From the NCBI RefSeq assembly GCF_000220255.1, contig NZ_GL982514.1, positions 204,774-268,773 of the forward strand: a DNA stretch of 64,000 bases. The letters are read 5' to 3'. Positions 9,798 through 18,572 of this stretch are shown in pieces. Numbering within the stretch: position 1 is the stretch's first letter; each line of letters begins with the position of its first letter. A program made the position numbers and the translations under genes. Under the pieces are notes generated by a model, which worked only from the letters and a program-made list of their open reading frames with translations, had not been told where the DNA came from and ran no database searches. Source of the stretch: Prevotella pallens ATCC 700821 (lineage in GTDB: Bacteria; Bacteroidota; Bacteroidia; Bacteroidales; Bacteroidaceae).

Positions 9798-10619
9798 TTA
9801 TTGATCTGGATTCTCAATAAAACCTTTGTATTGTTCTTCTAATCCATTTTCAATGCTGTTGTAAGCCTCCTTCATGGTTTCTTTTTCAAATTCAACGCCC
9901 TTTCCTTTTGGTGGAATTGGTTCGTGAATGGTGAGCGAAAGTGGGTGCCAAACAGGGAAATGCCAGTCGCGTGTGCGGGGCATAACATCGAAAGCACCAT
10001 TAATAGTGATGGGACAAACTGGCAATTGAAGCTCGTCGGCTAGCATAAATGCTCCACGACGGAATACTCCCAGATGCCCTGTAAAGGTGCGTGCGCCTTC
10101 TGGAAATACCACAACCGACATACCTTCGCGTAGAGTTTCGCGTGCTTGATCGTAGGTTCGCTTAATTTTACTCGCCCCCGACTTGTCAACAAAAATATGG
10201 TGTGCATATTCGCAAGCTATTCCAATGAATGGTATTTTGCGTATGCTCTTCTTCATCATCCACTTAAAATTTCGTCCTAAAAAGCCATAAATGAGGAATA
10301 TATCGAACGATCCTTGATGGTTAGAAACAAACACATAGCTTTGGTTTTGGTGCAAATGTTCGCGTCCTTCTACCTTTACAGGCAGCAAAAGGGCACGAAT
10401 AGTGAACTTTCCCCATAGTCGTCCGGGGTGATAACCCCAGAAATGGCCGTTGCCTAAGCGGCAGCCTATGGCTGTAACCGTTGCTGTTATAATGGAAGCA
10501 ACCAGGAAAAGCGGAAGGAAAACAAACAGCACGTATATCCGATAGAGCAGTGTGAGCAACGTGCCAACAATAGTTTTGTGTCCAGTTTGTGTAGTTTTTT
10601 TGTTGTAGTTTTGTTGCAT
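9798..10619 (-). CDS. plsC: 1-acyl-sn-glycerol-3-phosphate acyltransferase
   Basis: Acylates lysophosphatidic acid to phosphatidic acid in membrane phospholipid synthesis, at the inner membrane. The 273-residue protein has a hydrophobic segment near the N-terminus (LYRIYVLFVFLPLFLVASII), the catalytic NHQGSFD (NHx4D) motif and the substrate-binding FPEGART motif, as expected for the PlsC family. The frame is open to 10676, which would overlap the upstream gene by 35 nt; the ATG at 10619 leaves a 22-nt spacer and is preferred. It is the last gene of the pyrC-phosphoesterase-plsC series. Confidence 0.88.
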   Translation of the reverse strand: MQQNYNKKTTQTGHKTIVGTLLTLLYRIYVLFVFLPLFLVASIITATVTAIGCRLGNGHFWGYHPGRLWGKFTIRALLLPVKVEGREHLHQNQSYVFVSNHQGSFDIFLIYGFLGRNFKWMMKKSIRKIPFIGIACEYAHHIFVDKSGASKIKRTYDQARETLREGMSVVVFPEGARTFTGHLGVFRRGAFMLADELQLPVCPITINGAFDVMPRTRDWHFPVWHPLSLTIHEPIPPKGKGVEFEKETMKEAYNSIENGLEEQYKGFIENPDQ

Positions 10620-10641
10620 AGTGTTTGTAAGATGTTGCTTA

Positions 10642-11814
10642 TTATGTTGTTTTAGCCTTAAGTGTGATAACCACAATCTCGTTTGGCATATTCACACGGA
10701 AGGGTGCAAAGCCTCCCAAACCATCGGTAACGTTTAGAAAATGGTTGCCACTGCGATACACACCATAGTCGTTTTCCTCTCTAATTTCGGTTGGTCGAAA
10801 TCCAAAAAACTGCATTTGTCCGCCATGTGTATGTCCACACAGTGTTATTTGCGCTATGTTTTTAGGCAGTATATGGCGTCTCCATGCCGATGGATCGTGC
10901 TGAAGCATAATAACGAAAGCCCCCTTGGCAACCCCTTGAAGTGCTTTTTGGTAGTTGGCTTTTTGTGGAAATGGCGGCTTACCATCGTTCTCTGTACCTG
11001 CAATAACAATGCTATCGTTGTCCCTTTTTATGGTTATGTGGTTGTTTTCTAACAAGTTCCACCCTAATTTATGACGTACAATGTTAGCAAAATCGTTATT
11101 TTGTTGTTCAGCCTCTTTAGGGTTTAGTTTTACATATTCGGTATAATCGTGATTTCCACGCACCGCAATGGCATTCTTCATACTGGTTTTCAGGAGGTTT
11201 GTAAAGGGCAGAATTTCGCTTGGACGCATATTTTGGAGGTCTCCCGCAAACACTATTAGGTTGGCGTTCTGGTGTTTTATGCTGTCCATTTCGTGTTCCA
11301 GAATAAACCGTCGCCACCCATTGAAAGTGCCAATGTGCATATCTGATACCTGAACAATGCGGTATCCATCGAAGTTTTTGGGTAAATTGCTTACATTAAG
11401 GGTGATATGGCGCACCCGAATTTGGGAAAAACCGAAGGTAAGACCGTACACATATACCACGAAAATGGCAATTGCAGCCACCACTCCCACGTAATGACCA
11501 TAGTTTCTGCGTGTTTTTACAATGGTTTTGCGCACCAATGAACCAACGAGCGAGCATATACCAAAGATGGTTTTTGGTGCTACGAAAGCGCCTAAAAGGA
11601 ATAAATAGGTGTTAAGCCACGTAAGATTAGTAGGTGCAAAGTTGTGTATAGACGCTAAAACACAGGTGTATACCACAAGAAAAATAGTAGGAATCCACCA
11701 TGCTAATCGTTGTTGCCACGTGATATGAATACGTTTTCGGAAGTAGTGAATATCTATATAAACATCGGAAAGAACGATGATGAGTAGTAAAGGAATAACA
11801 ATTCGTGCTATCAT
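10642..11814 (-). CDS. Membrane-anchored metallophosphoesterase (YkuE/YaeI-like)
   Basis: Calcineurin-like phosphoesterase of 390 residues. The first about 140 residues contain four or five predicted membrane helices. The catalytic domain follows with all the metal-binding motifs: SDMHIG, FAGDLQN, RGNHDY and GHTHGGQ. Members of this group hydrolyse phosphodiesters of lipids or nucleotide-lipids; the substrate cannot be told from sequence. It starts 2 nt after the pyrC stop codon, so the two are surely co-transcribed. Confidence 0.85.
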   Translation of the reverse strand: MIARIVIPLLLIIVLSDVYIDIHYFRKRIHITWQQRLAWWIPTIFLVVYTCVLASIHNFAPTNLTWLNTYLFLLGAFVAPKTIFGICSLVGSLVRKTIVKTRRNYGHYVGVVAAIAIFVVYVYGLTFGFSQIRVRHITLNVSNLPKNFDGYRIVQVSDMHIGTFNGWRRFILEHEMDSIKHQNANLIVFAGDLQNMRPSEILPFTNLLKTSMKNAIAVRGNHDYTEYVKLNPKEAEQQNNDFANIVRHKLGWNLLENNHITIKRDNDSIVIAGTENDGKPPFPQKANYQKALQGVAKGAFVIMLQHDPSAWRRHILPKNIAQITLCGHTHGGQMQFFGFRPTEIREENDYGVYRSGNHFLNVTDGLGGFAPFRVNMPNEIVVITLKAKTT

Positions 11815-11816
11815 AT

Positions 11817-13172
11817 CTATTTATTATTAAAGTTTCTGAATGTGATTTGTTCGCCGCGATAGTGGGTATCGAATTGGTTTTGGTTAAGAATATGCACCCC
11901 ATTGCAGAAAGTATGCACCACTTTCCAATGGTATTCGTGTCCCATCATAGGACTCCATTTGCATTTGCTTTGTATGTTTTCCTTGCTAACCGTCCATATT
12001 GTGTTCGGCTTAACAATAGTAATGTCGGCACGATAGTCCTTTCTTAAAAAGCCCCTTTCGTCAATTTTGAAACGCTGAGCAGGCGCATGTGCCATAAGTT
12101 TAACCAACTGTTCTATTGTAATAATGCCGTTATCAACCAGTTCGAGCATAGTTGGTAGCGAGTATTGCACCATTGGCATACCCGAAGAAGCGGTAGCACA
12201 GCCACCCTGTTTCTGCGATAAAAGATGCGGAGCATGGTCGGTTGCCACAGTGGTAATACGTCCATCGGCAAGTGCTCGGCGCAGTTCGGCACGGTCGTGC
12301 GCTGTTTTTATAGACGGATTACACTTAATTAACGCTCCCTTTGTGGCATAATCGTTGTTTGTAAAGTACAAATGCGCAATTACAGCCTCCATTGTAACGA
12401 AGTCGCAAACGTGTGGTTGTTGCAACAAATGTAGTTCGCGAGCCGTTGAAAGGTGTGCAATGTGTAGTTGGGTATGGTGTTTCAGCGCCAATTCTACAGC
12501 GAGTTTAGAACTCTGGAAGCAGGCATCTTCGCTCCTAATTTCGTAGTGATGACAGATGTCGGGGTCGTCTCCGTAGAGCATTTTTGCCTTTTTCATATTG
12601 TTGGCAATAATGTTTGAGTCTTCGCAATGCGTCATAACGGGTAGGTTTTTGGCTGCTGCTGTAGCAAAAATCTGCTCTAATGCGCTCCGTCTGTCCACCA
12701 ACATATTTCCCGTAGAGGCTCCCATAAACAGCTTAACCCCAGGTATGGTGTGTTCGTTGAGTAGTTTTACGGTGTCGGCATTGCAGTTTGTGGCTCCGAA
12801 AAAGAACGAATAGTTAATGTGAGAGCTGTGTTTGGCACGTTCAAACTTATCGTTTAGCTCTTCGATAGTGGTGGTTTGCGGATTGGTGTTGGGCATTTCG
12901 AAGAACGAAGTAACGCCCCCGAACGCAGCAGCACGGCTTTCGCTTTCAATATCAGCCTTGTTTTCCATTCCCGGTTCACGGAAATGCACGTGCGAATCAA
13001 TGATTCCTGGTAAAACAAAACACCCCGTGGCATCGACTATTTCGTCGAAATTGCCACGGGGTGTTGTATTTTCTGTTATGATTTCGGCTATTCGATTGTC
13101 TTCAATGACGATTGTGCCATTGAATGTTTTTCCTTCATTTACTATCGTTCCGCCTTGAATGAGTTTCCTCAT
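11817..13172 (-). CDS. pyrC: Dihydroorotase
   Basis: Zinc amidohydrolase that closes N-carbamoyl-aspartate to dihydroorotate in pyrimidine synthesis, in the cytoplasm. Length 451 residues, as in the class I (PyrC of Gram-positive and Bacteroidota type) enzymes. Visible: metal ligands in DSHVHFREPG (H61 and H63), the lysine in PGVKLFMGAS expected to be carboxylated, HCED, HIAHLS and the DHAPH motif with the catalytic Asp. It lies 34 nt after the lipoprotein gene and 2 nt before the phosphoesterase gene. Confidence 0.93.
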   Translation of the reverse strand: MRKLIQGGTIVNEGKTFNGTIVIEDNRIAEIITENTTPRGNFDEIVDATGCFVLPGIIDSHVHFREPGMENKADIESESRAAAFGGVTSFFEMPNTNPQTTTIEELNDKFERAKHSSHINYSFFFGATNCNADTVKLLNEHTIPGVKLFMGASTGNMLVDRRSALEQIFATAAAKNLPVMTHCEDSNIIANNMKKAKMLYGDDPDICHHYEIRSEDACFQSSKLAVELALKHHTQLHIAHLSTARELHLLQQPHVCDFVTMEAVIAHLYFTNNDYATKGALIKCNPSIKTAHDRAELRRALADGRITTVATDHAPHLLSQKQGGCATASSGMPMVQYSLPTMLELVDNGIITIEQLVKLMAHAPAQRFKIDERGFLRKDYRADITIVKPNTIWTVSKENIQSKCKWSPMMGHEYHWKVVHTFCNGVHILNQNQFDTHYRGEQITFRNFNNK

Positions 13173-13206
13173 TTTGTATGTGTATATATATAATGTGTAT
13201 CTTTTT

Positions 13207-14046
13207 TTATTTTGCTATCGTAGTATCGCCAGCCATTTCGGCAGGAGTTGGTGGAGCAATATTGCTATTGTTGGGCATTGTTTCCTGCGTTGGTAGCTCC
13301 ATTCCGTTCATTTCTTTCTGTGCGCGTTGGAACTTTTCGTAGAAGTCTTTTATGGCTGCGTTGTTCTTAAACACGTCAGGAGCTTTCGCCATAATAAACT
13401 CTACCCACGATGGAAGTTGGCTTACAGCATTTGCATATAGGTAGTCGTTCATCCAAATAGGGTAGGCGTTAGGTGTCATATCGTAGGAAACTCGTGTGAG
13501 AAAGCCCCACGTAGAGAGTGTGTTATCAAAGTTATTGGTAACGAAAGCCGTGAAAAGCTTATCTATATTGGCATAAACAAGCAGTGCTTTCTTTATTAAT
13601 CGGGCGTTAGTAGCCTCTTCGTCGTGTCCATTCATTATGGAAACACCTTCTTCATGGTCTATTTCTATGAATTGATTTCGTAGTTGTGTGAACTTCGTCC
13701 AGAAGGTATTGAGCTTCTCATTTAGGGGAGTTCCGCTCACACGGAGTAGAGTATTGTCGAGTTTAAGCTGTATATCGCCTTCTTCTAACACTATTGGGAA
13801 CTGCAAATTCATATCATCCATATAGATTTGAGCTACCTGTACAGAATCGAGAGTACCCTTAAAGGAGAAGTTTCCATGCACTACTTCACATGAATCGAGT
13901 GTTATTAGCGAGTCGCCAGAGCCTCCTTTTAAATAGAGTTGCCGTCCATCGAGACTAGAAATGTTTGACGTTCCGTGTATATAATATGACTTAGTGCACG
14001 ATGTTAGCGCCAATAATATAACGAGAGCGTAAAGTATTTTATTCAT
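13207..14046 (-). CDS. DUF4369-type lipoprotein
   Basis: Exported lipoprotein of 279 residues. The ATG at 14046 gives a short signal peptide ending in the lipobox LTSC (Cys17); the longer frame to 14070 would add eight residues before it. The N-terminal 110 residues resemble the DUF4369 domain that often precedes thioredoxin-like domains in Bacteroidota (pattern YLKGGSGDSLITLDS..VVHGNFSFKG), but no CxxC thioredoxin motif follows; the rest is helical with an Asn/Pro-rich tail. Function unknown. A TACCTTTG promoter box lies at 14158-14165. Confidence 0.72.
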   Translation of the reverse strand: MNKILYALVILLALTSCTKSYYIHGTSNISSLDGRQLYLKGGSGDSLITLDSCEVVHGNFSFKGTLDSVQVAQIYMDDMNLQFPIVLEEGDIQLKLDNTLLRVSGTPLNEKLNTFWTKFTQLRNQFIEIDHEEGVSIMNGHDEEATNARLIKKALLVYANIDKLFTAFVTNNFDNTLSTWGFLTRVSYDMTPNAYPIWMNDYLYANAVSQLPSWVEFIMAKAPDVFKNNAAIKDFYEKFQRAQKEMNGMELPTQETMPNNSNIAPPTPAEMAGDTTIAK

Positions 14047-14157
14047 AGAATGTATTCTTTTATGTTTCATTCGCTGGTGCGTCTCATTGCTGCGGCGTGT
14101 TCAAGCGAGTTCATCATAGTCGATTTGCTTTACTAAAAGTTTATTTATACCGTCTCA

Positions 14158-14165
14158 CAAAGGTA
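14158..14165 (-). promoter_or_regulatory. Promoter -7 box upstream of the DUF4369 gene
   Basis: TACCTTTG on the minus strand, an exact TAnnTTTG match, about 110 nt before the start codon at 14046. It probably drives the lipoprotein-pyrC-phosphoesterase-plsC series. Confidence 0.5.
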
Positions 14166-14235
14166 CAATGTAATTGTGAAGTGGCGAAAGTTTTTCATTG
14201 ATTTTAAGACATCAGTAATGTATTTAGGCTTTTTT

Positions 14236-14667
14236 TTAAGTTCCAGACTGTTGTTCTCTTTTTAGAAGATGGTCTATTCGGTGTATTGTATAGAACTCTA
14301 TTACAGTGGCAATCAGTAGTATTACCACCCAGTTATGGTACACAATGTTTACGTAAGTGGTATATCCTTCGATGGAATTAAGGACATACGGACGTATAAT
14401 TCCATATACATCTTCCACCATAAATAGTCCGGCGAGAATGAATCCTATGTCTGCTATCACCATAATTCTACGCAAACGGCGTATAGCAAAGTTTGTTCCA
14501 AGGTATTGTTGCCGCATTTGTATGGTGGCAAATCCTATAGCTCCAATCAGCATAACAATGCAAGCGATGTCTTGTTTAATGAAGAATACGTAGAGTCCAG
14601 TACCCAATGCCATCATTAAACCGCCGATTGCATAAATTATTGTTTCTATTTTACTTAGTTGTTTCAT
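14236..14667 (-). CDS. Small four-helix membrane protein of unknown function
   Basis: A 143-residue protein with about four hydrophobic helices (IIYAIGGLMMALGTGLYVF, IACIVMLIGAIGFATI, IMVIADIGFILAGLFMV, WVVILLIATVIEFYTI) and short charged loops. I do not recognise a domain. The start at 14667 lies 17 nt inside the end of the FtsB-like gene, which suggests translational coupling and a role linked to the cell envelope or division. The longer frame to 14724 would overlap that gene much more. Confidence 0.7.
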   Translation of the reverse strand: MKQLSKIETIIYAIGGLMMALGTGLYVFFIKQDIACIVMLIGAIGFATIQMRQQYLGTNFAIRRLRRIMVIADIGFILAGLFMVEDVYGIIRPYVLNSIEGYTTYVNIVYHNWVVILLIATVIEFYTIHRIDHLLKREQQSGT

Positions 14668-14995
14668 ATATATTTTTGCCTTTAAATGGCTGTTCGTCAT
14701 CGCTAAGAACGAAGATATCCTCATCGTCTGCCTTCATAAAATAGCGTTCGCGAGCTATTTTTGCAATGGCATCGGGACTTGTATTTAGGTCCTTTAATCG
14801 CTGCATATCGCTGTAATATTGCTTTTTATATTTTGCGATATCGGTGTTTAGGTCTTGTATTTCGTAGTAACATTCTATGCTACGACGGAAGCTATTCTCA
14901 TCGAAAACGCCCACTATAAGTATACCAAGTACTATTACTATTTGGTATCTAAAGCGACTTATAAATGTAAAAACGTGTCCTGTAAACTTGTTCAC
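14651..14995 (-). CDS. FtsB/DivIC-like septum formation initiator
   Basis: Single-pass inner-membrane division protein of 114 residues: a short cytoplasmic N-terminus, one membrane helix (YQIVIVLGILIVGVF), then a periplasmic coiled coil (residues about 40-72) and the conserved ending ARERYFMKADDEDIFVL typical of the FtsB/DivIC family, which bridges FtsQ and FtsL in the divisome. The start is a GTG preceded by AAAGAG. A promoter box lies at 15080-15087, in a spacer shared with the divergent dnaX. Confidence 0.85.
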   Translation of the reverse strand: MNKFTGHVFTFISRFRYQIVIVLGILIVGVFDENSFRRSIECYYEIQDLNTDIAKYKKQYYSDMQRLKDLNTSPDAIAKIARERYFMKADDEDIFVLSDDEQPFKGKNIYETTK

Positions 14996-15079
14996 CTCTT
15001 TATTTTAGTTATAGTTTATAGTCTTTTGCAATGCAGTAGCGTAGATAAGCAGTTTGAATGCCATTGTTGCTATTAGCTG

Positions 15080-15087
15080 CAAAAGTA
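15080..15087 (-). promoter_or_regulatory. Promoter -7 box of the FtsB-like gene
   Basis: TACTTTTG on the minus strand matches TAnnTTTG and lies about 85 nt before the GTG start at 14995. Confidence 0.5.
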
Positions 15088-15183
15088 CAGAAAACTTTTT
15101 AAAAAAGGCGGAGCGGTGTTGATATTTTATGCTAATTAACAATTAATTCGATATCTCTTCTGTTTCGTTTTCTTACTTTTTAT

Positions 15184-15191
15184 TATCTTTG
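15184..15191 (+). promoter_or_regulatory. Promoter -7 box of dnaX
   Basis: TATCTTTG matches TAnnTTTG, 24 nt before the dnaX ATG at 15216. No clear TTTG at -33; the best candidate is TGTTTC near 15161. Confidence 0.6.
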
Positions 15192-15215
15192 CAACACCAA
15201 AAGAAATAGAAAAAT

Positions 15216-17000
15216 ATGGGAGAATACATTGTATCGGCACGTAAATACCGCCCTATGTCGTTTGCTTCTGTAGTGGGACAACAGGCACTTACCACTACGT
15301 TAATGAATGCAGTGAAGAGCAAACGACTGGCTCACGCTTATTTGTTTTGTGGTCCGCGTGGAGTAGGAAAGACTACTTGTGCCCGCATTTTTGCCAAAGC
15401 CATAAACTGTGAACACCCTACTGAGCAAGGCGAAGCGTGCAACGAGTGTGAGAGTTGTAAGGCTTTTAACGAAGGAAGAAGCTATAATATATTTGAATTA
15501 GATGCCGCAAGCAACAACTCTGTTGAGAATATTAAGGCACTAATGGACCAAACTCGCATACCACCACAGGTAGGACGATACAAGGTTTTCATAATAGACG
15601 AGGTGCACATGCTATCGTCTGCCGCCTTCAATGCCTTTCTAAAAACGCTGGAAGAACCGCCAGCACACGTTATTTTTATTCTTGCTACTACCGAAAAACA
15701 TAAAATTCTACCTACAATACTATCGCGTTGCCAAATCTATGACTTCGAACGTATGTCGGTTCCTGGTATTATTGACCACCTAAAAAAGGTTGCAGAGAAG
15801 GAAGGAATAGTATACGAGGAGGCGGCATTGAACGTTATTGCCACGAAAGCAGATGGCGGAATGCGCGACGCCCTCTCCATTTTCGACCAGGCAGCAAGCT
15901 TTTCTCAGGGCAACATAACCTACCAAAAGGTGATTGAAGACCTGAATGTTTTAGACGCAGACAACTATTTTAACATTGTAGATCTATCGTTAGAGAATAA
16001 AGTTCCAGAGATTATGGTGCTTTTAAACAACGTTATAAATAAAGGTTTTGATGGGGGAAACCTTATTAACGGACTAGCTTCGCACGTGCGCGATGTACTA
16101 ATGGCGAAAGATGCACAGACTCTTTCGCTGCTTGCTACTAGCAACGAACAACGCCAACGCTACCAACAGCAAGCTGCAAAATGCCCTACACAGTTTCTAT
16201 ATAAGGCATTAGAGATTATGAATAGGTGCGATGTGGAATACCGACAAAGCTCAAACAAGCGTCTCTTAGTGGAACTAACGCTTATACAAGTGGCACAAAT
16301 TACACAAAAAGAAGACGACTCTCCCGCTTCGGGGCGTAGCCCTAAGCAGTTAAAAACCCTGTTCCGAAATATTATATTAACGGCTCAACCGCAAACAGCA
16401 TCGCAGGTAGCTGGGGCGAGCCGTAAGCATAATGCACACGAAAAAGAGCAAGATAGTGCTGCAACACACGTTACAGTATCTACCAAAAATCCCCTCGTAA
16501 GTGCGCAATCGCCTGTCTCTGCTATGCCAAAAGTACGGTTAGGTAGTCTTGGAATGTCGTTTGCACAGCTTATGAACGAGGGAAAGAAAGAGGAGAAACA
16601 CGAAGAAGATGTTGAGATAACCAATAAAGACGAACATCAAAGCTTTACTTGGCAAGAGTTAATAGTGGAATGGAAGGGTATGTGCAACCGTATTGCTAAG
16701 ATAAATGTGAGTCTTGCACAACGCATGAAGCTTATTAAGCCGCAGATATTGCCCGATGGTAACATTGAAGTAGTGGTAGGAAACAAAATCCTACTCGATG
16801 AAATGCAGACCATTCGTGGTAGAATACGTGCTACGATGGCACAGCGTTTACACAACGGACAGATAGATGTGATGTTGCGATTGGCTAAGGCTGAAGAGTT
16901 GAAACCTATTCTTACACCGCGCCAAGAACTTGAAAAAATGCAGCAACAGAACCCTTCTATTGCTAAACTTATAGAACAATTGGGACTTCAATTAGAGTAA
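15216..17000 (+). CDS. dnaX: DNA polymerase III subunit gamma/tau
   Basis: Clamp-loader ATPase of the replicative polymerase, 594 residues. Walker A GPRGVGKTT (residues 46-54), four zinc-binding cysteines in the segment CEHPTEQGEACNECESC, Walker B IIDEVHML, sensor 1 ATTEKHKILPTILSRC, then the domain III region. After about residue 370 there is a low-complexity linker and a C-terminal domain comparable to tau, which would contact the polymerase. I saw no slippery heptamer with a downstream stop for a short gamma form. It is the first gene after the divergent FtsB-like promoter region and may read into the three membrane-protein genes downstream. Confidence 0.95.
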   Translation: MGEYIVSARKYRPMSFASVVGQQALTTTLMNAVKSKRLAHAYLFCGPRGVGKTTCARIFAKAINCEHPTEQGEACNECESCKAFNEGRSYNIFELDAASNNSVENIKALMDQTRIPPQVGRYKVFIIDEVHMLSSAAFNAFLKTLEEPPAHVIFILATTEKHKILPTILSRCQIYDFERMSVPGIIDHLKKVAEKEGIVYEEAALNVIATKADGGMRDALSIFDQAASFSQGNITYQKVIEDLNVLDADNYFNIVDLSLENKVPEIMVLLNNVINKGFDGGNLINGLASHVRDVLMAKDAQTLSLLATSNEQRQRYQQQAAKCPTQFLYKALEIMNRCDVEYRQSSNKRLLVELTLIQVAQITQKEDDSPASGRSPKQLKTLFRNIILTAQPQTASQVAGASRKHNAHEKEQDSAATHVTVSTKNPLVSAQSPVSAMPKVRLGSLGMSFAQLMNEGKKEEKHEEDVEITNKDEHQSFTWQELIVEWKGMCNRIAKINVSLAQRMKLIKPQILPDGNIEVVVGNKILLDEMQTIRGRIRATMAQRLHNGQIDVMLRLAKAEELKPILTPRQELEKMQQQNPSIAKLIEQLGLQLE

Positions 17001-17076
17001 AACACTACACAAACTACGGGCTTTGGGTTGCTATCTTCCTAAGGCTTACAAATTGTTAGTATAAAAATCATCGATT

Positions 17077-17760
17077 ATGGAAACAGGTATAGAAAATGAA
17101 ATAGTACACGATGTTGCTTCGTTATTATTAGAAGCCGAGGTTCTTTTTGCTGTTGTTATGGCATGGATAATGGCAATTTTCTTTAGCGCAATGGCTACCC
17201 GACCATCGTTTACCAAATGGAAAAATGTGTTAAAAGAACGTTTTTGGCTGTTCGTAGTCTATTTTACACTGTCTGTTATAACTGTTGCTGCCGCATATTG
17301 GTCTAGTTTCAACTATCTTTCTTTGGGTGTTGTAGCTGTTTTTCTTATAGTTTTGCTTATTTCATTTCCCCTTTATTTTTTAGTGTTTTTCTTGCGTTTG
17401 AGGCGTTGGATAGCCACTAATCCAGATTATGCAATGATAGTTTTCGGTAGGAGAAGGTGGTCTGGAAAACTTCATATTATAGAAATACAAAAGATAGATG
17501 GCGTTGTTGGAAAGCAAATGAATATATTTTCTGTTTCGGGCGAATGCTTGGTGCCACCAGGAAAGCATAAAATTAGCTTTGTGGTGTGGGAACGAACATG
17601 GATGCCTCGAGGGTATATTTCGCAGAAAATGTTCGACTATGATGTAGAGATAGAACTAAAATCGGGTGGTTTATACGTTGTGCAAGAGCACCCTTCGTTG
17701 CCTTCTTTGAATATATCTTTAAGCTGTTTTGCTCCTAATATGCGTGAAATGGCAGAATGA
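17077..17760 (+). CDS. Membrane protein of unknown function, tandem paralogue 1
   Basis: First of three neighbouring genes coding for related proteins (here 227 residues). Three hydrophobic helices occupy about residues 20-108 and are followed by a soluble domain of about 120 residues. The shared pattern is LRLRRWIATNPDYAMIVF, then IQKIDGVVGKQ, then LVPPGKHKISF, a variable Arg/Trp-rich stretch, YVVQEHP, and near the end SLSCFAP. The PGKH turn followed by a beta strand recalls the beta-sandwich domains of PEGA- or DUF2846-like proteins, but the match is weak and I assign no function. The gene starts 76 nt after dnaX. Confidence 0.75.
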   Translation: METGIENEIVHDVASLLLEAEVLFAVVMAWIMAIFFSAMATRPSFTKWKNVLKERFWLFVVYFTLSVITVAAAYWSSFNYLSLGVVAVFLIVLLISFPLYFLVFFLRLRRWIATNPDYAMIVFGRRRWSGKLHIIEIQKIDGVVGKQMNIFSVSGECLVPPGKHKISFVVWERTWMPRGYISQKMFDYDVEIELKSGGLYVVQEHPSLPSLNISLSCFAPNMREMAE

Positions 17761-17861
17761 AAACCATAAACAGAGAGTTTGAATGTTACCATTCGAGGTG
17801 TTCTACTCGTTGTTTTGGCAAAATAATATCGTAAAAAATAAAGTAATATTACCTTATAAAT

Positions 17862-18572
17862 ATGGACGCAAGTACATTCTATTTATGTTTATTTTTGTGG
17901 TGGGCATGCTGCTATGTAATAACTTCCTACTTAGTAAACCCATCGCATGTGCGTTGGAACAACCCTATAAAGCAAAGTCGTTTTGTAGTTCTTTCGGCTT
18001 TAGCAGTATCTTTTTTAAGCTTTATAGCACATTCTTACGTGTATATAGAGGAATATCAAGCAAAGAATAACATAGAATTTAAATCAATATCCCACTTTTT
18101 TTCCTGTCTTACCAACCCACAGTCGAAACCCATTTTCGAGGCAGATTACTTCTTACTGATAGTTGTAATAGTTGTTATTTCTATAATTCCGCTTATCCAA
18201 CACCTACGTTTAATATGGTGGATAAGTAGACACCCACACTATTCAATACTTACTTTCAAGGTGATACCCGAGATGCCGCCTCGCAAAATATCTATATTCA
18301 GCATAGATAATAAGTATTCTTGTGGCGGAAGATACATCTTGTCTTATTATAAATATTTGGTGTTGCCAGGCAAACATAAGTATGAATTCTGGTTAGGAGT
18401 ACTACGTGGAAGGGGCGTCTATAGGCGTTTGTTCGGCCAAGAAATGGAACTTGATTTGTTGGCAGGCCATCAGTATGTGGTGGAAGAAGACGCTATGGTA
18501 GACGAATTCCACGTTTATGATAGTTGTTCAGCCCCCGAAACAGATAACGATATTGTAGAAACACGAAAATGA
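17862..18572 (+). CDS. Membrane protein of unknown function, tandem paralogue 2
   Basis: A 236-residue relative of the preceding protein: three hydrophobic helices (residues about 5-25, 40-62 and 97-118), then LRLIWWISRHPHYSILTF, VLPGKHKYEFWLG, QYVVEED and the ending YDSCSAPE. The IDGV-type strand of the first paralogue is replaced by a different loop (SIDNKYSCGG). The stop codon overlaps the start of the third paralogue in an ATGA, so translation is coupled. Function unknown. Confidence 0.78.
   Translation: MDASTFYLCLFLWWACCYVITSYLVNPSHVRWNNPIKQSRFVVLSALAVSFLSFIAHSYVYIEEYQAKNNIEFKSISHFFSCLTNPQSKPIFEADYFLLIVVIVVISIIPLIQHLRLIWWISRHPHYSILTFKVIPEMPPRKISIFSIDNKYSCGGRYILSYYKYLVLPGKHKYEFWLGVLRGRGVYRRLFGQEMELDLLAGHQYVVEEDAMVDEFHVYDSCSAPETDNDIVETRK

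Noticed and set aside
15216..17000. Programmed frameshift in dnaX
   Set aside because: A-runs exist but I found no typical slippery heptamer followed by a nearby stop and hairpin that would yield a gamma form.
17783..18070. 95-residue frame between membrane paralogues 1 and 2
   Set aside because: It overlaps the start of paralogue 2 in another frame and looks like a shadow; the paralogue family identity favours the 17862 frame.
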